This document shows, in pieces, positions 23,079-33,830 of a stretch of 64,000 nucleotides of DNA (positions within the stretch are counted from its first letter, which is position 1; each line of letters starts with the position of its first letter). The notes under the pieces were generated by a model that was not told where the DNA came from, searched no databases, and saw only the letters and a program-made list of their open reading frames with translations. Source of the DNA: Hibiscus mutabilis (Eukaryota; Streptophyta; Magnoliopsida; Malvales; Malvaceae); the NCBI GenBank assembly GCA_019671005.1, contig CM033745.1:47115241-47179240 (forward strand), read 5' to 3'. Position numbers and translations under genes: made by a program.

Positions 23079-23584
23079 TGTCACGGACCGTAGACCCGAG
23101 ACCGAGACCAATGCAAACCAGGCTATCCAAGAAGCTTTTGCACCATCTTTGGCCTACCATAACCCATTTGAGCTGGCCCATCCCTTGGAGAAGAAGAGCC
23201 TTGTAAAATGTAAATTACTTAAGTTAAAATACAAATTACTTAAGTTAAAATATAAATTCCTTAAATCAAGGGATTCTATTAGATATGAAGTAATCTGCAC
23301 CATCGATGTAGTTTAAACTTAATCGTTGGATATAGGGGGCTTCAACAATAAATATAGGCTTACCCCTACCACGTTTACTCACTTCACTTTTGAGGAATGC
23401 ATTGAGCATTCATTCAAACACTCTCGCATTCTTTGTGAGTCATTATCTTTTCTTTATTCTTTTTGCTTCCACAAGGATTTAAACACTTTTGGTTTGATCT
23501 ATTTCAAGCTTACTTAGTTGTACCAGCATTCAAAAGGCGACTAAGGTGACACGTTCCAGGTAGCGAGGTTCTACGGATGTGACA
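23079..23584 (+). repeat. 5' LTR of an interrupted LTR retrotransposon
   Basis: The 506-bp unit starts TGTCACGGACCGTAG and ends CTACGGATGTGACA, followed two bases later by a tRNA-Met-type PBS. Its ends also form a short inverted repeat. Only about 100 bp of interior follow before the next element interrupts, so the family cannot be told. Confidence 0.65.
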
Positions 23585-23586
23585 AG

Positions 23587-23599
23587 TGGTATTAGAGCC
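23587..23599 (+). other. Primer-binding site of the interrupted LTR element
   Basis: TGGTATTAGAGCC differs at one base from the common plant initiator tRNA-Met site TGGTATCAGAGCC and is placed just after the LTR. Confidence 0.7.
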
Positions 23600-23690
23600 T
23601 GTTTGATTGGAAGAAATAGCACAACAAAGCCCTAGTGCAGTCCCAGCACATGAGAGAGTCACAACCTGCAACAACGAGAATAAGCAAGTG

Positions 23691-24239
23691 TTGGGATGAA
23701 CAATCAATGCAAGATGGGGTGAATTGACAACTTAAAGTTTTGGAGGAAGCAATTGGAAAGGTAAGAAAAATTAGGACATAAGATTTATAATGGTTCAACC
23801 TTCTCAACAAGGTTTACATCCATTACCTTAGCTATCCACACTAAGGATTTCCCAAATCCAATGGATTTGCTTTCCTTTTGAGGCTAAATGAGATAACCTT
23901 ACAACTCCCTTAAGACTTATACCCAAAGTCTTAAGAACCTTAGAAAGAGAAATACAAATAGAGCAAATTGAAAATCCCTTACAAGGTAAATTGTTTGCAC
24001 AATTCTAGGCTCACTAAAACCCAACACTTGAATAAAATGAATACAAACGAAATCACTCAAGTGGGTTTACAACATTTTACAAGAAAGGCTCAAAGATTGT
24101 TGGATGTGTGCTTGAATGCTTTAGACTTGATCAATAGTTGTTGAAGTAGCTTTGGAGACTTAATTTTATAACCCTCATTGATTTCTAACCGTTTGGGTAG
24201 TTGGGATATTGATTATAGCCATTGGGCTTCATTTTTCCT
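23691..24239 (-). repeat. 3' LTR of minus-strand SIRE-like element, distal part
   Basis: Reading on the minus strand this is the end of an LTR (terminating ...CATCCCAACA at 23691) whose beginning lies at 39405-40079. The two parts were separated by the 15.2 kb SIRE-like insertion at 24240. Its minus-strand text (CAATTCACCCC, AACCATTATAAATC) parallels the last 150 bases of the plus-strand SIRE-like LTRs, so the two elements are related. Confidence 0.65.
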
Positions 24240-25547
24240 TGTAAAACCAAAGTTTGATTTTGATATAACAAATTCTTTAAGGACTTATTTGTAAAAGAAA
24301 ATAAATTTTTAAGTATCTCAAAGACTCACAATTGACAAGGATTTTCAAGTACAAAATTATTCAAAATCAAAAACTTAAACGCTATAAATTTTTCTAAGTG
24401 TTTTTAAAGTTAAATTCAAGTTTTACGCCTAGACGTATCGATATACCCTTAGGTGTTTCGATACGAGCTTAAATTAAAAGGCCACTGTAAGAATCTGCTT
24501 CGATACGGTTCTATCCGTATCGATACGACCTTCATATGGGCTAAGTATTTTATTCAGGTGTTTCGATACGGTGCCATCCGTTTCGATACGACCTTCATAC
24601 TGGGTTTAAGATTTAAGAACAGCATACCGATACGGCTACTAGCGTATCGATACGATTGTTAAGATTTTTCATTTATGATTCGAACGTTTCCTTATCAGTT
24701 ATTGGGAACATGCGATTTTGAAAATCAGTTAACTCGATCGATACACCTTCAAGGCGTACCGATACAGGTTCAGACAGTAGCCCAAGTGAGCAAAATTGCA
24801 TCGATACGACCTTGCCCGTTTCGATACGCCTCTTCGTTTTACACTGAGATCATACCGATATGCTTCCTCGCGTATCGATACGCCTCTGTATAATTGTACA
24901 CAAGGGATCTTTCTATTTTGAGAAAGGTATCGATACAGCTATTCGTGTACCGATACAGGTAGTTGCGAAAGTGCATTTATGGTGGGAAGAAGAGGGCCCA
25001 ACAGCTATATTGATGACTTCAACCACCCACACAACTAGAAATCAATGAGAAGGTATAAAAGCAAGTCTCCAAAGCCTCAACAACAACTATTGAACTTATT
25101 TGCAACATCCAAGAATATATCTAAACCGTTGAGCTTAAAGAGTCAAATTATTGTACCCGACTTGTTGTAATTTTCATTGTATATATTTCTTTCAAGTTTG
25201 GGGAGAGTTTGTATGTAATCTGGGCAACAAATCAATCTTGTGAGAGATACTTTCAAGTTTGCCATTACTTCTTTGTAAATAGAGAGTCTTGGTTACTCTT
25301 TAGGTAGAAAGATTAACTGATTTGTAAAGGTTTCCTCCTAAGCTTAGAAAAGGGGAAGAATATCAAGTGGATATTGGTTCAAAATCCTTAGTGGGAGCTA
25401 AAGTAGTGGATGTAGAGCTTGTTCAAAGCTTGAACCACTATAAATCGCCTTGTTTTCAATTTTTATCTTTTAAATTTGCTCATTCCAATTTCAAAAAGCC
25501 AATTCACCCCTTCTTGGTCAATTACACATCGATTGATCCACTCAACA
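24240..25547 (+). repeat. 5' LTR of SIRE-like element
   Basis: It runs from TGTAAAACCAAAG to CACTCAACA. Its middle (about 24434-24961) contains some eighteen close variants of CGTATCGATACG, mostly in closely spaced pairs. It has one block near 24590-24640 that the 3' copy lacks. Confidence 0.93.
24434..24961. repeat. Array of paired TATCGATACG palindromes in the 5' LTR
   Basis: Words such as cgtatcgatacg, tttcgatacgg, taccgatacag and gtatcgatacgcc occur about eighteen times in 530 bp, arranged as pairs with a spacer of roughly 8-14 bp, and pairs spaced about 50-70 bp apart. Confidence 0.85.
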
Positions 25548-25549
25548 AT

Positions 25550-25562
25550 TGGTATCGGAGCC
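25550..25562 (+). other. Primer-binding site of SIRE-like element
   Basis: TGGTATCGGAGCC lies two bases after the 5' LTR and matches the plant initiator tRNA-Met site apart from one substitution. Confidence 0.8.
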
Positions 25563-25633
25563 AAACTCTTTGAGAGACTTACATCCACAAGAGGAGATCC
25601 TAGAAGAAGATTAACCGACTAGAAATCAAAGCC

Positions 25634-25840
25634 ATGGCGTCTACATCCAGGCCAAACTTGTACGAGTCACAATCTATCACCAAATCACCGTTCTTTAATG
25701 GGGATAACTACCCCTATTAGAAGAATAGAATGAGGCTCTTCATCAAGTTCAATGACTACACCCTTTGGGATTTAGTAGAAGATGGTCCAATCATTCCCAT
25801 GAAGAGAGATGAAGAAGAAAGACTCATTCCGAAGACAAAG
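25634..25840 (+). pseudogene. SIRE-like gag, N-terminal part
   Basis: ATG at 25634 begins MASTSRPNLYESQ, followed by the conserved PFFNGDNYPY block and TLWDLVEDGP. A TAG at 25718-25720 replaces the Trp expected after NYPY. The frame ends at about PKTK where the next insertion begins; about 120 residues of the capsid region, judging from relatives, are missing before gag resumes at 29110. Confidence 0.8.
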
Positions 25841-28800
25841 GTAAGTTACCACAATTACAATCAATAATCCATTCAATTAAAGCTAGTGAGTTCAATTCGT
25901 TTTAAGCCTATCTTGCATATTAAGTAACAATTCGAATAGGTGAGGATTCAATAGACAATGCATGATGTACCTAATAGATATATTAGGACCCATAATGCAA
26001 TTAGTTATCATGATCAACACCATTTAGGACTTATTTGTTCTTCAAGCAACCATTCGAATGGTTGGAGAACACAATAGGAATTTCAATGTTCAACGTAGCT
26101 ATTATGCATACCAATAGGTGATTTACATCATTTACCTATGTGACCATAATCAAACATACATGCTTTTGATGTTATATACATCATTTGACTAGAACAATAA
26201 GTGACCAAAGTAGTCCATGTTTAAACATGAAGGTTACTACATTTACTTGTTGTTAACTAGCCAACTTCAATAAGTCTATTCAAACCATTACATGCATAAT
26301 CTAACCATGGGAATCTAACATTAGGCTAACAAGCATTAAAGCTCAATTAAGTGTATACATACCCATATTTACATACAATACTCTTTATTGATCATAGATG
26401 AAGTTAATTTATACAAACCATTACTAAGTGATCATAAATATACATGCCTTAGGTGCCACCATCCTAGGAGAACTATAACAAGATGGAAACATACTTTTTC
26501 AAGCAAAATATGACTTGTACGAGCCTAGACTTCAGGATAGGATCCAATATCAACCTGAATCGTAGTAAAGAGAGACTTGATTGAGCAAAGCTTAGTGAAA
26601 GAGTTCAAGTTATAAGGCAATCAATACAATAAGTCTCAACTACGAACCATCTAATAGATGGTATGGTTCCCCCATCAATAAGGAACCATTCGAATAACTA
26701 TGTAAACAATACTAGATGCATTTGCTTAATTTTCAATTCAATATCAATACAAGGCTTGAAATTTAGACATGATCAATCATCCAATTCGAATAACAATAGG
26801 CATAACATGTAATTTGAACACAATCAATGTTTCAAACTCAAGCAATCTCATATATGCATTGTTCAAGCAATGTCTCAATATCAATAGCTCATGGCATTCA
26901 ATTTTCCTTTACTATCAATCAATGCAATTCAATGAAGCAATAGGTTCAATGTACATGAGGTATGAGTTCATTTTAAGTATAGCATTAAGAATCGATTACT
27001 CAGTCTAGATACTCGAGTCCCCAACCAAACTGTCGCCAATAACAATAATCAATATGGTACAAAGTATCGAGCAAATTCCTCCTACTGTCACTAATGACCA
27101 ATAACAATACTTCCCTTCTACTGTCGCCAATTAGGGACCAATGTCCCGGACCGTAGTCCACTCCGATAATGAGCTCTATGGACTCTATGACATGCCAATT
27201 ATATCTATGACCAACTCGAGACCAAGTCTTACAATAGTTATCACTTTCATTCAATTTCAAGCATGATTCGATTCAATATGCACATTTAGTGCCAATATCC
27301 CCTTTTAATCAAAAAGGGTTCAATGCCAATCACAATACCAATAGCTCAATGATCAATATTTTACAATCAATGAATACATATCTATCAATAAGTCATTAGA
27401 TTAATAGATTGAGTTGTCTTTAAGTTAACAATTAGCATGCTTCAATACAATGGAAATCAAATTAGCAAAGATCATGCTACAACAACCAATTTAACCAAGG
27501 AAGCATGCTTATCAATCAAGTAATCATTCAATTGCTTCAATCAAGTAAACACACCAATTTTCCTCAAAGGAACACTTACCTTACAAATGCTTAAAAGCAT
27601 GCGCATTATACCATTCAATCTAGAAATCAATAAGCAATTTAAATCAAGACATACTTAGAAAGGTTACCGCCTTTTCCAAAACATTAAACTACACTCACAG
27701 GAATTTTTCGAGCTATTGCCAATTCTGGATTGAAATCCTTTTGCCTCTACTAGCTTGCTGATCTATGTGAGCCCCTTTTCCTCAATTTCCACTTGATCTA
27801 TCATTACATTTAATGCACAGTGTATTAGGTAGAATCCATCAACCATTTAAGTCATTATATGACTCCATACATTTAAGCATTCAATTCAAAACATCAAGAC
27901 TGTTGCTGCCTGGCATCATGTGCACTACTTGCTTAAATGTTCATATCTTTTATTCCGTACGTCAAAACTTCGAACCGTTTACATCTTTTTATTTAAAGGA
28001 AGACCAAATTATGCCACTGGACAGTTTGCACTGTCCTTAGAGATTAATCTCTACAAACTGTTTTATAACTCAGAATTCGTTTCCGTTTGTTGTATACAAA
28101 ACTAGACATACTCATGATTCTGTACATATAAGATTTACTCCCTAATTTTGTCTATGTGATTTTTTACAAATTTTTAAACTCACTGCCCCAAACAGAGTCT
28201 TCTGGACAGATTTCCTTTAGCTAGATTCTAGCTTCATTAATCACTTAGACAAGGATTCTAACATGATTGTTCAACAAATATACTCATTCATACATTTCCA
28301 AGTCAGTCCAATTATATGTCAAACCTATAAAAATAGGGCAATTGAACAATATTTTTGAATTGATTCAATAAGGCATCATCTCACTAGAATTTCCAATAAC
28401 AAGAATTTTAATTCACATATCAATCATCAATTCTAGTATTCATATAAGTTTTTCCAACAACTAACATAACAATTCACCATCAATTTGGTTAATGAAAACA
28501 TCAATTTCAAAAGCCATTCGATTCATTCTAAACAATCTACCATTTCATGGATTGATCAATCAAGTGAACTTCTTAACTAATTCATGCCATCAATTCACTA
28601 ACTAATCATCCAATTCATGTAATTCAAGCAAGAACTTAAAATCTACATGCATCATTTGAATCTATAATGCATTAAGGAAGAGATTTTACCTTCCTTTCAA
28701 GATAATATGAATGCTAGCAACTCCATTTCTTCCAAATTTCAAGCTTGAATCTATGAACATGGAGTTTTCTCACTCATTTCCTTTCTCCCTAATTTTGTTC

Positions 28801-29109
28801 ATCAATTCGAAACTAAGGAGGAAGATGATAATGGATCATCAATTAACTCCTTCCAAAATGACTAATTTTCCCTTGATTATCCACTAATTAATGACATGTG
28901 TAGGGGCATTTAGGAATACAGGAATTTAGCACGCATTCCTTTATTTTGTTACTTGTTTCGGTTTGGTCACTTATAATTTAGGTTACCACTTTTTCATTTA
29001 TAGCATACTAGTCCTTATTAACTAGACCTAGTACCTTGCTTTCAATCAATTAGGGATTAAATGAAGGCATTGTAGTAACTTCCTTTATACTAGTTTTGAG
29101 GATATTACA
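25841..29109 (-). mobile_element. 3.3 kb insertion in gag, possibly a solo Gypsy LTR in reverse
   Basis: This block separates two parts of gag. On the minus strand it starts TGTAATATCCTC, similar to the TGTAACACCC start of long Gypsy LTRs, and it has no coding domain. It contains repeated ATTCGAAT palindromes (about 25930, 26050, 26687, 26782), and a stretch around 27000-27200 rich in 'actgtcgccaat' phrases. No clean target duplication is visible and gag is shorter than expected across it, so a deletion probably accompanied or followed insertion. Identity as an LTR is inference. Confidence 0.45.
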
Positions 29110-29387
29110 AAGCTAATCTGAAAGCTTCTCTATTCTCTTCCCGAATCATGGGATGAGAAGAGAACCGCAATCATCGAGGCCAAGAATTTGAAGACGTTGA
29201 AGCTCGATGAATTGGTGGGATCTCTCCTTACTCATGAGATCATGAGGCAAGGAAGAGAAAAATAAAAGAAGAGAGAAGAGAAAAGAGTGGAGAAGCAAGA
29301 GGTAGAGAAGAATAAGCAAGGAATTGCTCTCAAGGCTTCTCAAGAGGAAAGCAACTCTAGCGAGGATGAGTTTGAAGAATTGGCTAT
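29110..29387 (+). pseudogene. SIRE-like gag, middle part
   Basis: The frame reads KLLYSLPESWDEKRTAI, then a stretch ending LDELVGSLLTHEIM, the conserved C-terminal capsid segment of Copia gag, followed by a Lys/Glu-rich region. One internal stop near 29130 and another near 29263 break it. It is cut at 29387 by the next insertion, exactly at that element's target duplication. Confidence 0.82.
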
Positions 29388-30430
29388 TGATACGGAAGCC
29401 AGGATCCAAGAATTACCTCAAAATCTAGGAACCCTCTAGATCACAATTAATCTAGCAAACTCACTAATATGATCTGAGAAAACCCCAAACTCCACGTTCA
29501 ACAAACCGATAATAAAGTATGATCTTGATGTAGAAAATGAGATAGGATGAATTTGATGGTGGCGGTGTTGGATAGATTTGTCCTTGGCACCCTCCTAATC
29601 GCAATTGAATAGGCAAACACCTGCAAACGACACGAATCTCTCCGATGAATGGATAATGACGAGATAGATGTTGTAGGATATTTTATCCTCGACACCCTCT
29701 TAGACGTGATTATCTAAGCAAGCAACCTCAAGCGGCTTTAACCCACCCTCCTAGATGCAATTACCTAGGCAAGCAAGAGTGTGAAGATGGTCTCTATTAC
29801 AAGAACTTGACGAACTTACGTTGAAGAAGATTTCTGATACGAAAAATAACAAGGCAAATCTATCTACATTGAAAATAAAATGGCCCATGGCCAAAGGTTT
29901 TTGCAAATCATAAATTCATGATGTTGTTCTCATTAATGAAGCAAATATGCCTTTAAATAGGCTACAAATGAAGAGTTTAACTTGAATTAGGAAAAGCAAA
30001 CATAATAATAAAATAAATAAACATATTTTATCTAACCTAAAAAACTAATAAATAAATAACAAATCTAATCCTAAATCATATAAATATCTTCATAAAGAAT
30101 CCTAGATTAAATTTAAGTACAAATAATCAATAAAATTATTGAAAATTCGTAATAAATAATATTTCCCGTAATAAATCCGTATAGAGATTTCTGCTCGCAT
30201 AGTCTTCACTAAAACGGACATAACTTGAGCTCCCGACGTCGAATTGATACGTTTCAAGATGCGTTGGAAAGCTAAGAGACATACGAATATGTTTGAAGAA
30301 GACATGTAGACTCAGAAGTGTCAGGATCCCATCCGAAAATTCGATGGAAGTCGGCTGAAATTCCAGACTTATAAAACAATTTCAACTCTTTGGCTACAAT
30401 GCATCATTTTAGTCCCCCATACATGTATCA
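29388..30430 (-). repeat. LTR of TRIM-like element (downstream copy on minus strand)
   Basis: Begins TGATACGGAAGCC and ends CATGTATCA; both ends carry TGATAC/GTATCA, so LTR termini are themselves a six-base inverted repeat. Confidence 0.93.
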
Positions 30431-30441
30431 TTCTCCCCTGT
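30431..30441 (-). other. Polypurine tract of TRIM-like element
   Basis: On the minus strand AACAGGGGAGAA lies directly before the LTR start, as expected for plus-strand priming. Confidence 0.75.
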
Positions 30442-30606
30442 TGAAAACGATTCGTCCCGAATCTTAATATTTGTTGATCACAACCTTTAAGTCTCTTGAT
30501 ATGTCTCTAGGAAAATATTAAAACTAGGATCTATATAGAGAATTATATTTTTTTCTCAACTACTAAAAAAACAGTAAAAGATAGTTGTTTTAAACACCTA
30601 AACCAA

Positions 30607-30619
30607 GGCTCTGATACCA
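30607..30619 (-). other. Primer-binding site of TRIM-like element
   Basis: Minus strand TGGTATCAGAGCC, an exact initiator tRNA-Met type site, two bases from the LTR. Confidence 0.9.
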
Positions 30620-30621
30620 AT

Positions 30622-31664
30622 TGATACGGAAGCTAGGATCCAAGAATTACCTCAAAATCTAGGAACCCTCTAGATCGCAATTAATCTAGCAAACTCACTA
30701 ATATGATCCGAGAAAACCCCAAACTCCACGTTCATCAAACCGATAATAAAGCATGATCTTGGTGTAGAAAACGAGATAGGATGAATTTGATGGTGGCGGT
30801 GTTGGATAGATTTTTCCTTGGCACCCTCCTAATCGCAATTGAATAGGCAAACACCTGCAAACGGCGCAAATCTCTCCGATAAATGGATGATGACGAGATA
30901 GATGTTGTAGGATATTTTGTCCTCGGCACCCTCTTATACGTGATTATCTAAGCAAGCAACCTCAAGTGGCTCTAACCCACCCTCCTAGATGCAATTACCT
31001 AGGCAAGCAAGAGTGTGAAGATGGTCTCCATTACAAGAACTTGACGAACTTACGTTGAAGAAGATTTCTGATACGAAAAATAACAAGGCAAATCTATCTA
31101 CATTGAAAATAAAATGGCCCATGGCCAAAGGTTTTTGCAACTCATAAATTCATGATGTTGTTCTCATTAATGAAGCAAATATGCCTTTAAATAGGCTACA
31201 AATGAAGAGTTTAACTTAAATTAGGAAAAGTAAACATAATAATAAAATAAATAAACATATTTTATCTAACCTAAAAAACTAATAAATAAATAACAAATCT
31301 AATCCTAAATCATATAAATATCTTCATAAAGAATCCTAGAATAAATTTAAGTACAAATAATCAATAAAATTATTGAAAATTCGTAATAAATAATATTTCC
31401 CGTAATAAATCCGTATAGAGATTTCTGCTCGCATAGTCTTCACTAAAACGAACATAACTTGAGCTTCCGACGTCGAATTGATGCGTTTCAAGATGCGTTG
31501 GAAAGCTAAGATACATACGAATATGTTTGAAGAAGACATGTAGACTCAGAAGTGCCAGGATCCCATCCGAAAATTCAATGGAAGTCGGCTGAAATTCCAG
31601 ACTTATAAAACAGTTTCAACTCGTTGGCTACAATGCTTCATTTTAGTCCCCCATACATGTATCA
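30622..31664 (-). repeat. LTR of TRIM-like element (upstream copy on minus strand)
   Basis: Second 1043-bp copy, followed directly by the GCTAT duplication and the resumed gag frame. Confidence 0.93.
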
Positions 31665-32540
31665 GCTATGATAGCCAAAAGATTCTCTCGGTTCATGAAG
31701 TCCAGTCGAGGAAGAAAATTTCAAAGAAGAAGAGACTTCAAGAATAAGAACAAAGAAGAGGAGAAGGATCAACTCATTTGTTATGAGTGCAAGAAGCCAT
31801 AGCATATTAGATCCAATTGCCCTCAACTCAAGAAGAAGAGCTTCGAGAAGAAGTAGAAGCTCAAGGCCCATGTTGCTACTTGGAGCAATGAGGAATCATC
31901 ATCTGATGAAGAGGAGCAAGAAGTGGCCAACCTTTGCCTCATGGCTATTGATGATGATTCTAAGGTAAACCCTAACTCAAATACTTTCAATTTCACTTTT
32001 GACGAGCTTCAAGAAGCATATGATGAGTTACAAGAGGTTTACGATGAGTTGGTTGAGAAGTATAAGGAATCAGTTTTAAAAAAACAAGAAAATGATTTCT
32101 AATATAAAAACCCAAAACGATTTCCTTTCCAAAACCAACTTGAAACTTGAAAAGAAGATTTTGGTTTTACAAGATGACCTAAAATATTTTCAAAATGAAA
32201 ATGTTGGTTTAAACAATCTTCTTTCTAAAGTTCATGGTGATCACCACAAAGTGGTGAATGAACTCAAAGCTTCTTTGAACAAAGTTGGTACTAATACTTT
32301 TGAAAAGGGTCAATCTTCTAAAACCAACTATGTGAAAGGAACTTTGTGAACCATAAACAAAGAAGCTCTCAAAGGTACCCTAAAGGTAAAAGAGTTAGAA
32401 GTGTATGGGTTCCTAAGGAACTTGTAGCTTCTAATAACATTCATGTGATTGCATCTTGGATTCCTAAGGGAACCAAGTATTTGGGAGCTAATTCACATGG
32501 ACCCAAAATGATTTGGGTACCAAAAACCAAGATTTAATTC
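31665..32540 (+). pseudogene. SIRE-like gag, C-terminal part with zinc knuckle
   Basis: Gag resumes with AMIAKRFSRFMKSSRGRKF, then a zinc knuckle CYECKKP-stop-HIRSNC at 31779-31820, in which the Gly of the CX2CX4HX4C motif is replaced by TAG (31800-31802). Acidic and coiled-coil segments follow (FDELQEAYDELQEVYDEL near 32000; 32092-32349), then the VWVPK repeats (32412, 32512) typical of the SIRE gag-pol junction. Several stops break the frame. Confidence 0.85.
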
Positions 32541-32589
32541 TTTGTTTGTAGGGGGAGCATTGCTACAAGGCCAAAGCTTCAAGTCAAAA

Positions 32590-33703
32590 CACATGGTAAC
32601 TTGATAGTGGATGCTCAAGACATATGACCGGAGACAAGAGTAGATTTATGGAGCTAAAGCCAAAGAGTGATGGAGTGGTGACATTTGGTGACAACTCCAA
32701 AGGCCTCATTAAGGGTATTGTTTCCATTGGTAATCTCTCTTCTATACTTATTGAAGATGTTTTATATGTCAATGGTCTAAAACAAAACTTGTTGAGCATT
32801 AGTCAACTATGTGATAAGGGTTTTAATATTCTTTTTGATATTAATGGTTGCAAAATTTTGGACATTAAAACAAATAAGATAATTCTCATTGGTCATCGCA
32901 TAGGTAACATTTACATGGTGCATTTAGATGACATTCATACATCCCAAGCATGTTTGGTTTCTAAAGATGAAAATGATGCATGGTTATGGCATAGGAAACT
33001 AGGGCATGTTAACATAAGTGTTTTAGAGAAATTAGTTTCCCAAAATCTAGTAAGAGGTTTACCTAAGGTAAAATTTTCTTTAGATAAAATTTGTGATGCT
33101 TGTGCTAAGGGTAAATAAAAACGTGTCTCTTTTAAATCAATTAATGATGTTTCAACTAGTAGGGTATTACAATTGATCCATATTGATCTTTTTGGGCCAA
33201 TTAGAACTACTAGCTTGGGTGGAAAATTATATGCATATGTCTTAATAGATGACTTCTCTAGATACACTTGGGTTATCTTTTTAAGAACTAAAGATGAGGC
33301 TTTAGAAAAATTCATCATGTTTGTAAAAATCTCTCAAAATGACCTTGGTCAAAATATTTCACATATTAGAAGTGACCATGAAACAAAATTTCAAAATCTT
33401 GGTTTTGAGGATTTTTGCAACTCTAATTGTATTAGCCATAATTTTTCCGCACCTCGCACTCCTCAACAAAATAGGGCAGTTGAGAGGAAAAACCGTACTT
33501 TAGAAGAAATGGCTAGAACCATGCTTTGTGAAAACAATTTACCTAAATATTTTTGGGCGGAAGCCACAAACACTGCTTGTTACATTATTAACCAAGTAAT
33601 GATTAGGCCAATTTTAAAGAAAACTCCTTATGATATTTTAAAATCAAAGAAGCATATTAGCTATTTTTCATCCTTTTGGATGCAAGTGTTTTGTTTTAAA
33701 TAA
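32590..33703 (+). pseudogene. SIRE-like protease and integrase
   Basis: LDSGCSRHM at about 32602 is the aspartic protease site. 32624-33118 continues through LWHRKLGHVN to CDACAKGK, the integrase zinc-binding HHCC domain, and ends in a TAA. 33173-33703 is the catalytic core: IHIDLFGPI, LIDDFSRYTWVIF, RSDHETKF, then AVERKNRTLEEMARTML. A frameshift near 33670-33710 breaks the C-terminal domain, whose GYSLNSKAYQVFNKR text continues in another frame to about 33830. Confidence 0.9.
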
Positions 33704-33830
33704 TAGAAAATATCATTTAGGTAAATTTGATGCAAAAAGTGATGAAGCTATTTTCTTAGGTTACTCTTTAAATTCTAAAGCCTATCAAGTTTTTAACAAA
33801 AGAACCTTAGTTGTAGAAGAGTCTATACAT

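Larger units (their letters stand above)
29388..31664 (-). mobile_element. Non-autonomous LTR element: two 1043-bp LTRs, 191-bp interior
   Basis: LTR 29388-30430 and LTR 30622-31664 are both 1043 bp and differ at about 30 positions by hand count, mostly transitions. The interior is only 191 bp. On the minus strand it has a perfect PBS TGGTATCAGAGCC (30619-30607) next to the upstream LTR and a polypurine tract next to the other. Perfect 5-bp duplication GCTAT (29383-29387, 31665-31669). There is no coding capacity: a TRIM-like design but with unusually long LTRs. Confidence 0.93.

Noticed and set aside
24453..25048. Three plus-strand frames rich in IRIDTT, PIRLLAYRYD-like text
   Set aside because: They are translations of the LTR palindrome array, not proteins.
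29146..31871. Several minus-strand frames including two near-identical 64-67-codon pairs
   Set aside because: The pairs are the two LTR copies of the TRIM-like element; the others are antisense to gag.
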